Source: Sipunculus nudus
Lineage: Eukaryota > Annelida > Sipuncula > Golfingiida > Sipunculidae
Assembly: GCA_026874595.1 (NCBI GenBank)
Contig: CM049317.1
Span: 60,234,618 to 60,298,617, forward strand
Length of the DNA: 64,000 nucleotides
Reading direction: 5' to 3'
In this document: positions 1 to 11,344 of the stretch, in pieces
Numbering within the stretch: the first letter of the stretch is position 1
How the letters are laid out: each line of letters begins with the position of its first letter
Position numbers and translations under genes: made by a program
The notes under the pieces: model-generated
Seen by the model: only the letters and a program-made list of their open reading frames with translations
The model's database searches: none
Told to the model about the DNA's origin: nothing

Positions 1-1235
1 TCATTTAAACAAGCGGTCAGCTCTTTCCCAAATACTCCAAAGAAACTCAGATAAAATTCCTTGCTTAAACCATCATTACCTGGTGTCTTGTTATTGACCA
101 TGGATTTAATAGCCGTATGTACATCTGCTACAGTTATCATTCCCTCACATGAAACTGCTTCTTCATCATTTAATACAGTTAGGTCATAGACAGTTTGCAA
201 GAAATTATCAAAGTCTGTTTGTGTTTTATTGATTTTTCTCATGAACTTTTCTGAATAATAATTGTATATCTGAGACATAATATCTTTGGGTTTTGTAATC
301 CCCCTGTTGTTCACTAGTAACTTCCTGATACGAGTCTTACTTTTATTTCTATGTTCTAAACTTTAAAAAAAATTAAATACTACGCTGACCTTGCTTATGC
401 CATTTGGCCCTTGAGCGAATAATTATACCTTGTGTGATTTTATCATAGCAATCCTCTAATTTATTTTTAATATTGATATATTTCTCTCTATTAACTTCAT
501 TAGGTTCTCCATCTAATTCGCTCTCCATTTCTTTCATTTCTTTTTCTAATGATATATATTCATATAGAATCTTTTTTCTTCTTTTTAGAGTATTTTATTG
601 TAAATTTCCGTATACTATATTTAATATATTCCCATTTCCTCCTCACATCTAACTGTAACTTGGCGGCCTCAGACTTTACAAAAATAATGTGCTCCTTCAT
701 TTTATTCACATAGTTTATATCTTTAATTAATGAGCAATTAAATTTCCAAAATGATGGCCCATGGGATCTTTCACTAACGCCACGTATTTCAAGTTCGACA
801 GCAGAATGATCAGATCCTACACTGGGTATGACTGTACAAGTTGAAATTAATGGTTGTAATGATGAGGAATCTAAGAAAAAATCAAGTCGACGCTGCGTAA
901 GCGGATTTAATCTTCTCCATGTGTACCGCCTGGCCTCAGGATTCCTAATACGCCATATATCACATAATTCCAGTGACTCCATAATATTATTATATATAAT
1001 TTCAATTAAGTTATATTTCAAAGCCAAGTTACCACCACTTGCATCATTTTGAGAAAAACAAAAGTTAAAATCTCCTCCCCAGATTATCTGAGTACTCTCA
1101 TCCAGCTCCAATTCATTATTTACCAAGTTAAATACATGTCTTTAACAAGTAACTTTCCCTTGTTCACTATTTGGGCCATAGACATTAATTAATAGAAATG
1201 CTGAGCCTTGAATTCTGCATTATATCAAAACATAT
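1..1235 (-). pseudogene. LINE ORF2 remnant (endonuclease C-terminal part and start of reverse transcriptase)
   Basis: On the minus strand this reads as the second half of an APE-type endonuclease followed by the start of a LINE reverse transcriptase. The block around 1195-1160 gives the motif INVYGPN. GGDFN is encoded near 1080-1064, and the terminal SDH motif follows at about 815-796. Near the left edge (about 105-50) the reading NKTPGNDGLSKEF matches the opening RT block of L1-like elements. The frame is broken: a stop sits before the INVYGPN block, a shift lies near 1140-1130, and more stops fall between 560 and 110. The copy continues off the left edge, so the RT catalytic core is not visible. 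The order ORF1, EN, RT and the motifs suggest an L1/Tx1-type clade; the clade is inferred. Confidence 0.85.
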
Positions 1236-1914
1236 CTGCCATCTTACGCTCTTTACACAGCGCTTTATCTATAGGGCTACTTCCTATATGGTAAGGCGCT
1301 GTTTGTTATGACCTCGTATCCTGAATTGCAACACCAGAGGAGAGCACTGTATTTTTATCCAATCAGATGAGACCTTGTGCTGGAAGACAAAGCCAAGCGA
1401 GGAATACACGGAGCCAATCATATTCATTTCTTTATGAGTGACAGCTCATCCCCCAGCGTAACCGTCCGAACAGGCCACAGGCTCAGAGAGAATTGCCCCT
1501 GACGTGGTTTGCTTAGGGCCTTGGGCACATAGGATGCTCGGCCGGTGAGCTGTAATTCAAACGAAACATAACAACAAAGGCTGCGTGCGCACCTCGCTGG
1601 CTAACACTGTAATAATGTCATAATCGAATCGGTCGATGATGCGAGAATGCAGAGGGAGCAATTTAAATTCGACCGGAAACTGACAAAGCGGCGCTTGAAG
1701 CGCGGCAATGGGCGGAGCCAGCATGCCTGTCGAGTGTTTGTTTATTGGCATCTGATTGGCTGCTTGTCACATCGTACGCACGTTTATTTCAGTGGACAGC
1801 AAACCGCCATCTGGTGTCTAAATATATCATATACGGTCAAAGCTGGCAGCGTGAAAATCAGTTGCTTCTTTAGAAGCGCAAGATTTCCGCTGCCTCGGGA
1901 GCGTACTGCCATCT
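1236..1914. mobile_element. 661-bp non-autonomous DNA transposon with 9-bp target duplication, nested in the LINE
   Basis: The nonamer CTGCCATCT occurs at 1236-1244 and again at 1906-1914. The DNA between them (1245-1905) starts TACGCTC and ends GAGCGTA, a 7-bp perfect terminal inverted repeat followed by weaker similarity. If one nonamer and the insert are removed, the LINE endonuclease frame on the minus strand reads on without a gap, so the boundaries are well supported. A 9-bp duplication is typical of Mutator-like (MULE) transposons; hAT and P elements give 8 bp. No transposase is encoded. The GC content is higher than that of the flanking LINE. The superfamily call is an inference from the duplication length. 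Confidence 0.75.
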
Positions 1915-2200
1915 ATATCAGTAATATTATTAAGCAAAGTAAATTCTAAATGTTCTCCTATAAGTATCAGTGCTCCCCTGGCTTGGTTTGTGCCATGTGA
2001 AAAGAACATCTGTCCTCTCCATTGACGTTTCCAAGCCTGTTCACAATTACTATCTGAATAAGATTTCTGTATAAAACATATACCAATTCCATGTTTGTAA
2101 CACCAGTTAAAAAATTTCTTCTTTTTACATAATTTCTTATATCATTTGCATTGATACTTAAAATTTTAAATTTCATATATTCGTCGATGAATGTGTCCAA
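1906..2200 (-). pseudogene. LINE ORF2 remnant, N-terminal endonuclease segment
   Basis: The minus strand reads MKFKILSINANDIRN near 2176-2130, the usual opening of a LINE APE-type endonuclease, followed by a KRRNF motif. The frame then shifts into the GTNQARGALILI block near 1995-1960. The element at 1245-1905 interrupts the domain a few codons later. It belongs to the same LINE copy as the remnants at 1-1235 and 2585-3393. Confidence 0.8.
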
Positions 2201-2584
2201 GATAGTTCCATATAACTAAAAGCAGACCTAAGCAAAACATGCAATACTTGAAAGAAATGCTCATAGTGGTTCCATGTGAAACAGATTGTAATATTGAATA
2301 AACCCACAGTAGTATTTAGATTCACCAAAAACATAATAGAACATACACATGAAAAAACGACATCCATCAAACATATACAGAAAACAAAAATTAACATGAC
2401 TGATACCCTGATCAAGCTTGGGTCAATAGTCCATTGAATGAAATAGGTAACATAAAGCATTTAAATATGTATGCCTTCTTATATATATTTATACATACAG
2501 TATTGATATAAAGAGTCCTTTATGCATAATAACAATTATATGTCAATTACAGACATGCAAGTGTATGTGAAGAAAAAATGCATA
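2201..2584 (-). other. LINE inter-ORF spacer
   Basis: This stretch of about 380 bases lies between the end of ORF1 and the start of the endonuclease of the same LINE. No domain is recognisable on either strand. A spacer this long is larger than in many L1 elements, so it may contain decayed sequence or a small insertion. Confidence 0.5.
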
Positions 2585-3393
2585 TTATCTGCTAAGGATT
2601 TCATTAAGGCTTTCACCATAGTTCACTCTATGTATTTTATCATCATTTGATTTGGTAAACACCTTGCCGTTCCAGGTCCATGCGTCTTTTATTCTACTGT
2701 CATTTTTAGTCCTATTGTAAAGTTTTTGCATCTCGATGCACATGTAATCTAAAATTACAATCCCACTGTTTTTAAGTTTCTTTCTTTCCTTCAGCACTCT
2801 AAGTTTGTCATCATTGCACATAAACTTGACAATGATGCCCTGTTTGATTCTCTATTGTATGGCCCTACTCTGTGAGCAATATCTATGGCACTGCTATCAA
2901 TCTGCAAGTCAAGTTTACCCCGAAACAGAGATAATGCTACCTGTCTGGTGTCCTCTTTTTTACTATTGTCTATAACACCCACAATTCTTATGCTTTCCTT
3001 CCGCGAGTACTGTTCATTTTTTACAGCAAGTATTTTGGCCTCTTTTGCAGTGCCACTAACATTTTCATATTCCTTTAACAAGGTTGCATTCTCGTCCTGC
3101 AGTCTAGACACCTCTGCCTCTAGTTTATGGATTTTGATTTCCAAGGGACTGACCAACTTTTCTTTTATTTGCTCTTCTATTTCAATAACAACTGATGTTC
3201 TAAATTCTGCAATAATATCTCTCTCAAATTCTTCTAATATTTCTCTTAATCTAGTTTCTGTTTATGAACCCATGTTGTCTTCTGAGAAAATAGATTCTGG
3301 ACACTGTTTGATCTTTTTAGATGTTACAATAGTGGAATCTGAAGATGAACTTGAACAATCTGACCTTGTCCTTTTACTATCTTCTTTTGACAT
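2585..3393 (-). pseudogene. LINE ORF1 (L1-type nucleic-acid chaperone), broken
   Basis: The minus-strand reading starts at an ATG at 3393-3391 with a short Ser-rich head. One stop (TAA at 3264-3262) interrupts it, then the same frame continues through a heptad-rich coiled coil (around 3160-3040, Leu/Glu/Lys-rich) into an RRM-like block with the motif ESIRIVGV. A frameshift near 2800 moves into the C-terminal domain, which carries DAWTWNGKVF near the end at about 2660-2640. Coiled coil, RRM and C-terminal domain in that order is the L1 ORF1p layout. One stop and one shift make it non-functional as written. Confidence 0.8.
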
Positions 3394-3479
3394 TCTAATA
3401 ATTACATAGTAAAAGAGTAAGTAATACTAAATGTCACAAATACTAATAACATAACCTATTACTTGCTAGCTGATAAATT

Positions 3480-4174
3480 GGCCCAAGCTTACCTAGATTC
3501 AAAATAAAATGGTGACCAGGGTCATTGGGTACCTGTTGTGTAACCTGGTGTGTCTGTCAAAGCAGGCTTTAGTGATCACTGGAGCGTTGAGACTCCAAGT
3601 ATTCAATTTAAATCCCCCTTTACAAATCAAGTGACTGGCCCACAAACCTAAGACCAAAATTCCCCCCCCCCCCCCTCCCACTAATGAAACCAAAGCCCAA
3701 AAAACCATCTGTTTCTCTCGAAAATATTACACTAAAGACCACAAAATTTTGAAAAGGTGTTCAAAGTACCCTTATAAAATCATGTGCCAATTTTTACTAT
3801 TAGTACTTACTTAGTTCCTGAATTAAAGAACCAAAATGTGAGCTCCACTCAAACCATGTGTTGCCTGCTTGAGAGCACCAGACCACCTTAATTTAGGGTT
3901 TCAAATTTTGGCAGAAAATATGCAGCCCTTCAAACGTTATGTGTTCAAAAGATATCCTACAGATGAGGACCACATTGACAGACAATGGCACTGAAAATAA
4001 TATGCCTCCTCTGTAAGCGGGGGGGGGGGGGGGGGGATAAAGATGCAGGTGGCATCACCAGTTTGCAGGAACTAATTAAACCCCCAATTAGGCAAAGAAT
4101 CGTGGCAATCAATGCATTAGTTATTCATATACTGAAGCTTTAGTATCAAACTTTTTATTATTCACTGCAGAGAT
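3480..4174. other. No gene seen; homopolymer C and G tracts
   Basis: No supportable coding region. It contains a poly-C tract (3662-3675) and a poly-G tract (4019-4036). Short reading frames here contain the homopolymers and look like chance. Confidence 0.6.
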
Positions 4175-4430
4175 ATGAGTGATTTCATCCGAAGGCAGAT
4201 GAACAGATGGACGCTGTGCAAAAATGGTTGCAGGTGGCGCCACCACTTTTTATGTATGTTTTTAAGCTATCCAAGGGCTACATTTGTGGAAATGTTTTTT
4301 CCTGATTGGTCAAACGAGTCCAAAGATATGTGGGTTAATGTGTCAAAACAGACGCGCAGATGGACGCACTGGAGAGAGGAAATGTCAGAGGTCAACGCAA
4401 AATATTTGGCACCAGTTCACATGTGACCCG
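4175..4430. repeat. Copy of a GGTGGCGCCACC-bearing repeat family, cut by an LTR element
   Basis: This block matches 7430-7690 along most of its length. Shared strings include CAAAAATGGTTGCAGGTGGC and, at the right end, CAGTTCACATGTGACCCG. At 4431 the similarity stops exactly where the LTR begins, while the 7.4-kb copy continues with other sequence. The palindromic core GGTGGCGCCACC lies at about 4232-4243. Confidence 0.7.
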
Positions 4431-4636
4431 TGTGTCAGATATGGTATGCGCACTGTACGCTGGCGCCGCCTGTCGGGACTTTGTGTGACTACACTGGGGA
4501 TCACGTGACATGTGTGACGTAGTGACTTTGTGAGTTGTATTGTATGCTAAGATGGCTTCTGCTCCGTGATTAAATGTGTTGTTGTTCATTTTGTTCTTCT
4601 TGTGTGGTTGTGAACGAACCTAAGGACATGACATTA
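4431..4636 (+). mobile_element. 5' LTR and primer-binding region of a Ty3/Gypsy element
   Basis: The segment starts TGTGTCAG at the break in the flanking repeat and ends near AAGGACATGACA (about 4633), giving the usual TG...CA ends and a length near 200 bp. Three bases later comes TGGCGAGGAAG, which starts with the TGG expected where a tRNA 3' end anneals. A gag-like reading follows from 4773. No second LTR is in the window, so the 3' part of the element is lost. Confidence 0.6.
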
Positions 4637-4772
4637 TGGCGAGGAAGATGCGGCAACCACACGGTCAGTACATATACGTTTTCAAGGCCTGTCATCTGCT
4701 AGTTGAAGCCTATACACCTTGTTTGCTCCGTCGTACATACTTCGTTCTACAGAATTCGTTAATACATTCGCC

Positions 4773-6020
4773 ATGTCTCAAGAGGGGGCTCATGCATTGC
4801 CAGTAATGGGGCAAACTACGAACTTTATGGTCCCTACGCCCAGATTTCTGGTAAGAGGGAGGACTTTGAAACATTCGCTGAACGATTCAGTTCGTGCATG
4901 CTTGCAAATGATATTACGGACGAGAGTAAAATCGTGCGTACATTTGTGGCTATAGTCCATTTCACCACCTGCTGTCCACCTGTTTTTTGTAGATAATTTA
5001 CTTAAAAGTTTATATTTTTCAATATTTTCCAAGAAAACAACATATGGAAGTGACAACCTAATATGACAGTTAAGAATTTTACCATAAATCCACCGTTTAT
5101 GTTTCACAACATTTTAGTCTCTTTATCATGATCTGGCAGATGTGGTGTGTCCCTCCATAAGTAGCCATCTTTGTTTTACCTGGTTATATTTTTTAGAGTG
5201 TTTACATGAGATCATCCAATCAGCAGCTGTCAGCTGAGGCTGTTTTTGCATGTGACCAATGACCTTGACCGCCATAAGTGGGTCTCATATGTTGTAAAAT
5301 GTAGACTGATTTCTCATATTTTCAGAAAATTCTGTTACTCAAATAAGGTATAAGGTAGGTATTAAGCTACCTTATTGAAAATTAGGTTCTGTAATCCTCT
5401 CCTCTACACTATAATTGTTTCCCTTGAAATGTACCTAATAAAAATTTTCATAGCAAAAAACAGGTGGACATGAGGGGATGAAATGGATTATAGTATGGGT
5501 GATGACCTTTATAAACTAGCACGTGACCTTTTTGCACTTGAGAAATTGTATGAGAAAACTTTCAAAGAAATTGTTGATTAACTAGTTGATCACATGAATC
5601 CTGCACCGAATGTGATAACTGCACGTTGTGCATTCAACAGATGTGTAAAAAGACCTGACCAAGACATTAACTAATTCATTGCCACTCTCAAGCATTTGGC
5701 TGAGGACTGTAAATATGGAGACAATCTCAACATGTGGTTACATGACAGGTTTGTGGCTGGTCTTCAAAGTGAAGCAATACGCAGACGTTTACTACAGGAG
5801 AAAGAAGATATGACTTTTGCACAAGTCGGCCAGGGAAAGACAAAGCAAATGAAACTCGTTGTAGTTAAAGGCGATGGTTCAAGCCTAGTTGGACGTGATT
5901 GGCTGCAGCATATTGATGAATGGAAAGATGTGCTTGGCACTACAGCTGAGATTAAATCTGTTCAGGAAATCACTGACAATACATCGCGAGAACAGGCAAA
6001 TCAAATATTACAGGCTTAGT
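4773..6020 (+). pseudogene. Ty3/Gypsy gag remnant, internally deleted and split by a MITE
   Basis: A reading frame begins at the ATG at 4773 and after a shift near 4825 gives a gag-like segment that ends at the MITE starting at 4956. Downstream of the MITE the gag reading resumes (about 5498-5830) with the typical block LHDRFVAGL and the closing LLQEKEDMTFAQV. Two in-frame stops are visible near 5580 and 5670. Directly after gag comes the tail of a protease region (a GRDWL-type motif near 5890-5905). The CCHC zinc knuckle and protease active site are absent, which indicates an internal deletion. Not functional. Confidence 0.75.
4956..5487. mobile_element. MITE (about 530 bp) inside the Gypsy gag, with about 27-bp inverted ends
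   Basis: The left end TCCATTTCACC... and the right end ...GATGAAATGGA are inverted repeats, imperfect over about 27 bp; both include CAGGTGGACA or its complement. The sequence TATAG flanks both sides (4951-4955 and about 5489-5493), a likely 5-bp target duplication. A second copy in the opposite orientation lies at 40955-41532. No transposase is encoded. Confidence 0.7.
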
Positions 6021-6838
6021 ATTCTGAACTTTTCCAAGAAGGTTTAGGAACTCTCAAGGATATACAAGCAACCTTGGATATATCCAGTCAGATGCAAAAC
6101 CGGTCTTTTGTAAAGCCCGTACAGTGCCACTGAACTTGAAACAGAAAGTTGAGGCTGACATTGAACGACTAGAGAAAGAGAGAGTACTGCAAACGGTTAA
6201 AACCTCGTAATGGGCTGCACCAGGAGTACCCATACTAAAACCTACAGGAGAGATTAGACTGTACGGTGATTTTAAGTTGACAATAAATCGGTATGCAAAT
6301 AATGAGCAGTACCCCATCCCAAGGATAGATGAATTGCTTGCAACACTCAGTGGTGGAAAAGAATTCACCAAACTAGATCTTCGAGCAGCATACCAACAAG
6401 TTGAATTAGATGCTGCTTCTAGAGAGTTGACAACTATAAATACAACAAAAGGGTTGTATCAGTACACGCGAGTTCCATTCGGAATCAGCACAGCACCAAT
6501 GCTATTCCAAAGGATTATGGAAAACCTTCTGAAAGGCATGCAAGGAACAGTAGTTTACCTGGATGACATACTGATCACAGGCAAAACTAGACAAGATCAT
6601 TTGCTGAACTTAGACAATGTATTGGATACACTTATAACTGCAGGTTTACGTTTGCACAAAGACAAGTTCCATTTTCTGTTGCCCAGTGTGGAATACCTTG
6701 GTGTAGTGGTGGACGCAGAGGGGATTCATCCAACCAAAGAGAAAGTCAGAGCAATAAAAGATGCTCCTGTACCCTCAAACATATCGGAACTTAGGGCATA
6801 CCTTGGGCTCTTGAATCATTATGGATATTTCACACCGT
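6021..6838 (+). pseudogene. Ty3/Gypsy pol remnant: reverse transcriptase, 3' truncated
   Basis: The region between protease and RT (6021-6275) is shifted and has a stop near 6208. From 6277 a long open frame gives the RT palm with the substrate-binding block KLDLRAAYQQV, the block VPFGISTAP and the catalytic YLDD at 6556-6567. It ends at 6838 just after the ELRAYLGLLNHYGYF block that precedes RNase H. RNase H and integrase are missing because the sequence passes into a different repeat. Confidence 0.85.
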
Positions 6839-7830
6839 GATGGTGTGAAGATTTGGAAAAATCTGTCCAGTGGTCTCAGAGGTCTATTCCGGAAACAAAC
6901 GCGGCGGCAGCGGCGGAACCCGGTCAAAAACTTAGTATCTGCAAAACTTTGTTTTGGCGGATACAATGAGGGCGCAGCAGTAAGATCTATACACATGCAA
7001 AGTATCAGGCTTATATGTCAAACCAGTCCTGAGATATAAGCATGGATGTCTGCAGCATAAACGTGAATGTAGATGGTGCCACCTGCCATATAAATAAAAA
7101 ACCTATCCCAGATATATTAACGTGCAATACTTCAGGTGAATAAAAGCACACACTGGAGAGATATGAGTAATTTTAACAAAAAGCGGACAAACAGATTGAT
7201 GCCATGCAAAAATGGCTATAGGTGGCGCCGCCAGTGTTAAATATTATGAAGAACAATGTGAGATCTATATACATGCAAAATTTTGGCCCAACCGGTCAAA
7301 CAGTTCCCGAGATATGAGCTTGGATGTCTGCAGCGCAAAAGTTAATGTAAGTGGCGCTACCTATCATAAAATCTAAAAAGATGCCCAAGATGTATCAACA
7401 TGCAAAATTTCAGGTGGATAAGTCCAACGACTGCAGAGATAGAAGTGATTTTAACCCAAAGCAGATGAACAGATGGACAATGTGCAAAAATGGTTGCAGG
7501 TGGCGCTAGTTTTTTGTATGATATAAAGCTATCCAAGAACGACAAACATACAAAGTTTCAACCCGGTCGTTCAAACAGTTCCCGAGACATGTGGGTTTAT
7601 GTATGGAAACAGACGCACGAGTGGACGCTGGGCAGAGAGGAAAGGTCAGAGGTAAATCAAAAATGAGGGCGCAGCAGTTCACATGTGACCCGATCATAAT
7701 TCCGATTTTTTAAAAATCTGCCCAGTAGTGACGGAGGAGTTATCCGGAAACCCATGTGGCGGCGACGGCGACGGCGTGCAACTGAAAACATAGTATCCGC
7801 AGAAAAGCCATGTTAGGGGTAGGGCATACT
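6839..7830. repeat. Old repeat family with internal duplications, rich in GGTGGCGC-type cores
   Basis: Two related segments carry GGAAAC followed by GGCGGC/GGCGACGG (6885-6925 and 7741-7775), each preceded by an AAAATCTG(T/C)CCAGT string. Between them are diverged units about 280 bp apart that begin AGATCTATA(C/T)ACATGCAAA (6982 and 7260) and carry TGGCGCCGCC or TGGCGCTA cores. The segment 7430-7690 matches 4175-4430. No coding sequence is recognisable. Confidence 0.6.
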
Positions 7831-9410
7831 AAAACGACCATATCTCTATATTTTTTTTTATCTAGAACAATAAATATCGATCCAATTGCATGTCAATTAA
7901 TATGATATATAAATATGAAAATATTATAGGTAAGTGTTGAGGTCGGCAATGGTCAAAAGGTCATGAGATTTTCGTCTCGGCCAAAATCTAATAACTAGAG
8001 CGTTTTCAATGCCCCTCTAAGTATGTAGATAGATTAAATGGTCAAATTATGGCCCGAAATCGGTTTGTAACATACATTCAGAGTACTAGATATTATGCTA
8101 AGGCCATTCTGATGATAAAAATATGCAAGTTTAGTAAATATTATGGTCAGCATGTGTCAGAGGAAAGGAAATATTCACCTTGAGCAAATCTAGAAAGTAG
8201 TGGTTTATCAATACTTTGTATTCTGGAAATAGGTCAAAGAGATAAACTGCTAAATTCTTTTCGGTGATAATTTTAATTTAGCTAATTCACTAGCCCATCG
8301 TAATCTAAGAACCAACTACAGTTCATCACCTGATTTTTAATGGCAAGTATTGCAGAAGGTTCTTGTTGATGCTAAATGAAATTAAATTATTCGCCTTTTT
8401 TCGCTTTTTAGTGGCCAGCTATTGAAAATGATTTATGTTCGCCTTTGAACTTTAAATTGTTACAAAATGTTATTATCCAAAATGCGATAAAGTACACTTT
8501 TAGGAAACTGTAACTGTTTTGTTCAGTCATGGGGTCCACACAACATGTGATGACATTTGAATAAGTAAATATTCTTCTTTTTTTGTCGTTGTGGTAGCCA
8601 TATTAACAACCGTTGTGGACTCTCAATTATGTCCTTTCATTTGCAATATAAAACATTGATCAAAAGTCTGCTGATGGCGACATCTGAATACTAATACAAT
8701 GTTTTATGAGCAACAACATGGTATGCGGGTATCAAAACGTTTTGTTTGATTAAGTTATGTTGAGGACCATGACGCGCCAATTAGGTCTCTATCTTATTGA
8801 AAATATAGTTCCCTTTAGCTGAGCATGTAAGTCAGTAGAGTAGTCCGTCCATGAATCAGCCACAATACTAATTCTGGTAGCTGAACTTCAATGAGTTTAC
8901 AGTATATGATCCAGATTTACCTTATTCATACTGGAGCAATCAATGTTCCGGTATAGTAGCATCTATAATATTCTTTACTTGTGATTGAATTACGACAAAA
9001 AATACAATGAAAGGAAATTTTCCATTACCGCCCGGTAGGCGTCGTAATAAGCGCCATTTTTGTTAATATTTTTTAACGAAAAACGGAAAATATCATACAT
9101 AGGCCTCCTGAGACTGACATTTGGTTATTTAAACAACTTTGTTGTAAGTAATTACCTGTTATATATGGACCTTATGAAAAGATATCGTGTCTTTTTTTAA
9201 TTTTACAAAGCTCGATCCCATGCACTTCTTTTCTGATCATTTAAAACGTGTTAAAGGTTACGTTAGGGTACCGAAAGAAAAAAAATACTTTCGTTTAGTC
9301 CAGGGGAGTTCAAAAGCCCCTTATAATTTTTCCTCTAAGCTATTGCCAACATACAAAGTACTGACAAATCACTACTTTCTATATAGCTATAGTTTTTCCC
9401 CCAAGACGAA
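7831..9410. other. No gene or clear repeat recognised
   Basis: AT-rich DNA with stops in all frames. The longest open frame (9187-9438) shows no domain and overlaps the start of a tandem repeat, so I treat it as chance. Confidence 0.6.
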
Positions 9411-10210
9411 CATTCCCTGGCCGTTTGACCCCTGCTGACCTCAGTACTGATATAATACTTCATATATCTCTCATACCTAATAATATGTCATATATCAGCT
9501 TAACTGGCATGACAAAATAAAGCAAATATTTGCTGGGTAAATTATTCATTTATGTCATAAACTTTTTGGAGTTACGAATATTTTAATTAACCCGACAACT
9601 AACAAGTTGTTTCTCAAAATTTGATAATTTGATCTATATTCACCACGCGGAATAATTATGATTCGCTGGTTTTCTATATTTTGGCCGAGGATAAAAGTCA
9701 TGACTTTTTAACTCCTCCTGACCTCAATATTGGTCTTATTTGCATATAATATATATTATCTTAAGCGGCATGGCCAATACATGATATGATTGGTATTTTA
9801 TTGTTCTAGGTTAAACATTTATGTACTTGTGATCATTTCAATTTCCCCTACCCCTCATATGCCGTTTCTCACAAAATCCTTTACAGTGCACCAGCGTCTT
9901 TTGTTCAGTTGCTTTTATTTTGTGCAAACCTTGAACATGTGATGTAAACCCACGTAAGGCCATAAATTGATCATTAAATTTTGTTATAATTTCTCCATGC
10001 AAAGAAATAATGTCTTTATTTTCTTGATTTTGGGTATGGGGAAATTATCATGGCCCTTTGACCCCTGTTGACCTCAATATTGAATTTATTTGCATATTAT
10101 ATTTATCATCTGAACAGGCTTGATAATGCAATAGTTTGGTACTTTGTTATTCTGGGTTAAATAGTTATGGAGTTATGGTCATTTTAATTTCCCCTGCCCC
10201 TAAAATCGGT
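9411..10210. repeat. Diverged tandem repeat, about 300-bp unit, 2.5-3 copies
   Basis: The phrase CCCCTG(C/T)TGACCTCA(G/A)TA recurs at about 9430 and 10063, with a related CTCCTGACCTCAATATTGG at about 9705. Each is followed by TATTTGCATAT..., then GGCATG or GGCTTG, then a GGTTAAA(C/T)ATTTATG-like string and TCATTTCAATTTCCCC(T)A. Spacing is about 290-350 bp. Copies are old and diverged. Confidence 0.6.
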
Positions 10211-11340
10211 GACGAAACATTTGTTATTGTGTGAAAAATACAGCCCGGAACCACTAGTGAGACCCCGTTTATTCAATCTTAACATTCTTAAAATCAAAGT
10301 ATAGGCTCACAGCAGTAAGAAAAATAGGTTTAGCTGATAGATCAAGGTGGGTCCCTCCAGCCAACGGACTATAACCATTTCCAATAATCTCCTCCTGTGC
10401 CTGGAAACGTTAAGGCCACTCTTTGTCAATGAACTTTTAGACGCTTCTCACATCTTTTTTACTACGATAAGTTATATTACAGTTTATGTTTCAAGATGTG
10501 ATTGGTAATTTTTAATTCCCCCCTCATTTGAGCCGTCCATAAACGTTAAATTCGGTCTAATATGCCCCAGGATATACAAGTTGTATTATTTAGAATATGG
10601 GCCTACTGAATACATTAGTCCAGAATATATGCAGGCTGACCCAACACAAAATTCAACAGAAACAAATCCAACAGTTTTAGTGTTTACTGTACCTCAAAAT
10701 CGAAATCTATAAAATCTACATTAATCTAATTAAGGGAACATTTTTAAATCAGGTATCACTTATTAAGTATTTATTTTAAAATACATATTAGGTTTTAATT
10801 ATACCTAAGTATATATATATTATTTTAATTTGAGACAGGTGCTGAAAACTCTGTAGTCCTATCTTAAATTTCCTGAAAGTTGGAGCATTTTAAGTAAATT
10901 TGTATCTAATTGACCAGCTGAGTCAATTTTACTCATTGGCTGAATTGATCATGCAAGGGATGATGGTATATATATTTACATGCTCACAAATATCTGTATG
11001 TCAGCAAACGTGCACTGCGTACCTCCAAGTTTCTATATGTTCATTAATTAGAGTTTGCTCCTTTTAGTCTTAGACAGATTTAATTTCCCACAAAAACTGT
11101 AACAGAAACAACTCGAATGTCTTAGAACTACAAATTACCTGCCAAATAACATACTAAATATATACATAGATACACCTTTGGAAACAAAAATCAGCTTACT
11201 ATTTACATTTTTAATTAAACATATGAAATATTCTTCATTTTGTGTAAAAATAAGAAGTAATGATTCTGAAATATTCAAGAAATATCAATTCCAAACATTG
11301 GAAAAGCATTGTAAGGACATGTAACATTTTTCAAGGGAGG
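10211..11340. other. No gene recognised
   Basis: AT-rich, no open frame with a recognisable domain, no clear RNA gene or inverted-repeat element seen. Confidence 0.55.
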
Positions 11341-11344
11341 TACA

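Noticed and set aside
1647-1949. 100-codon + strand frame
   Set aside because: It crosses the boundary of the nested transposon and has no domain.
2885-3409. 174-codon + strand frame
   Set aside because: It is the antisense of the LINE ORF1, whose coiled coil and L1-type motifs lie on the minus strand.
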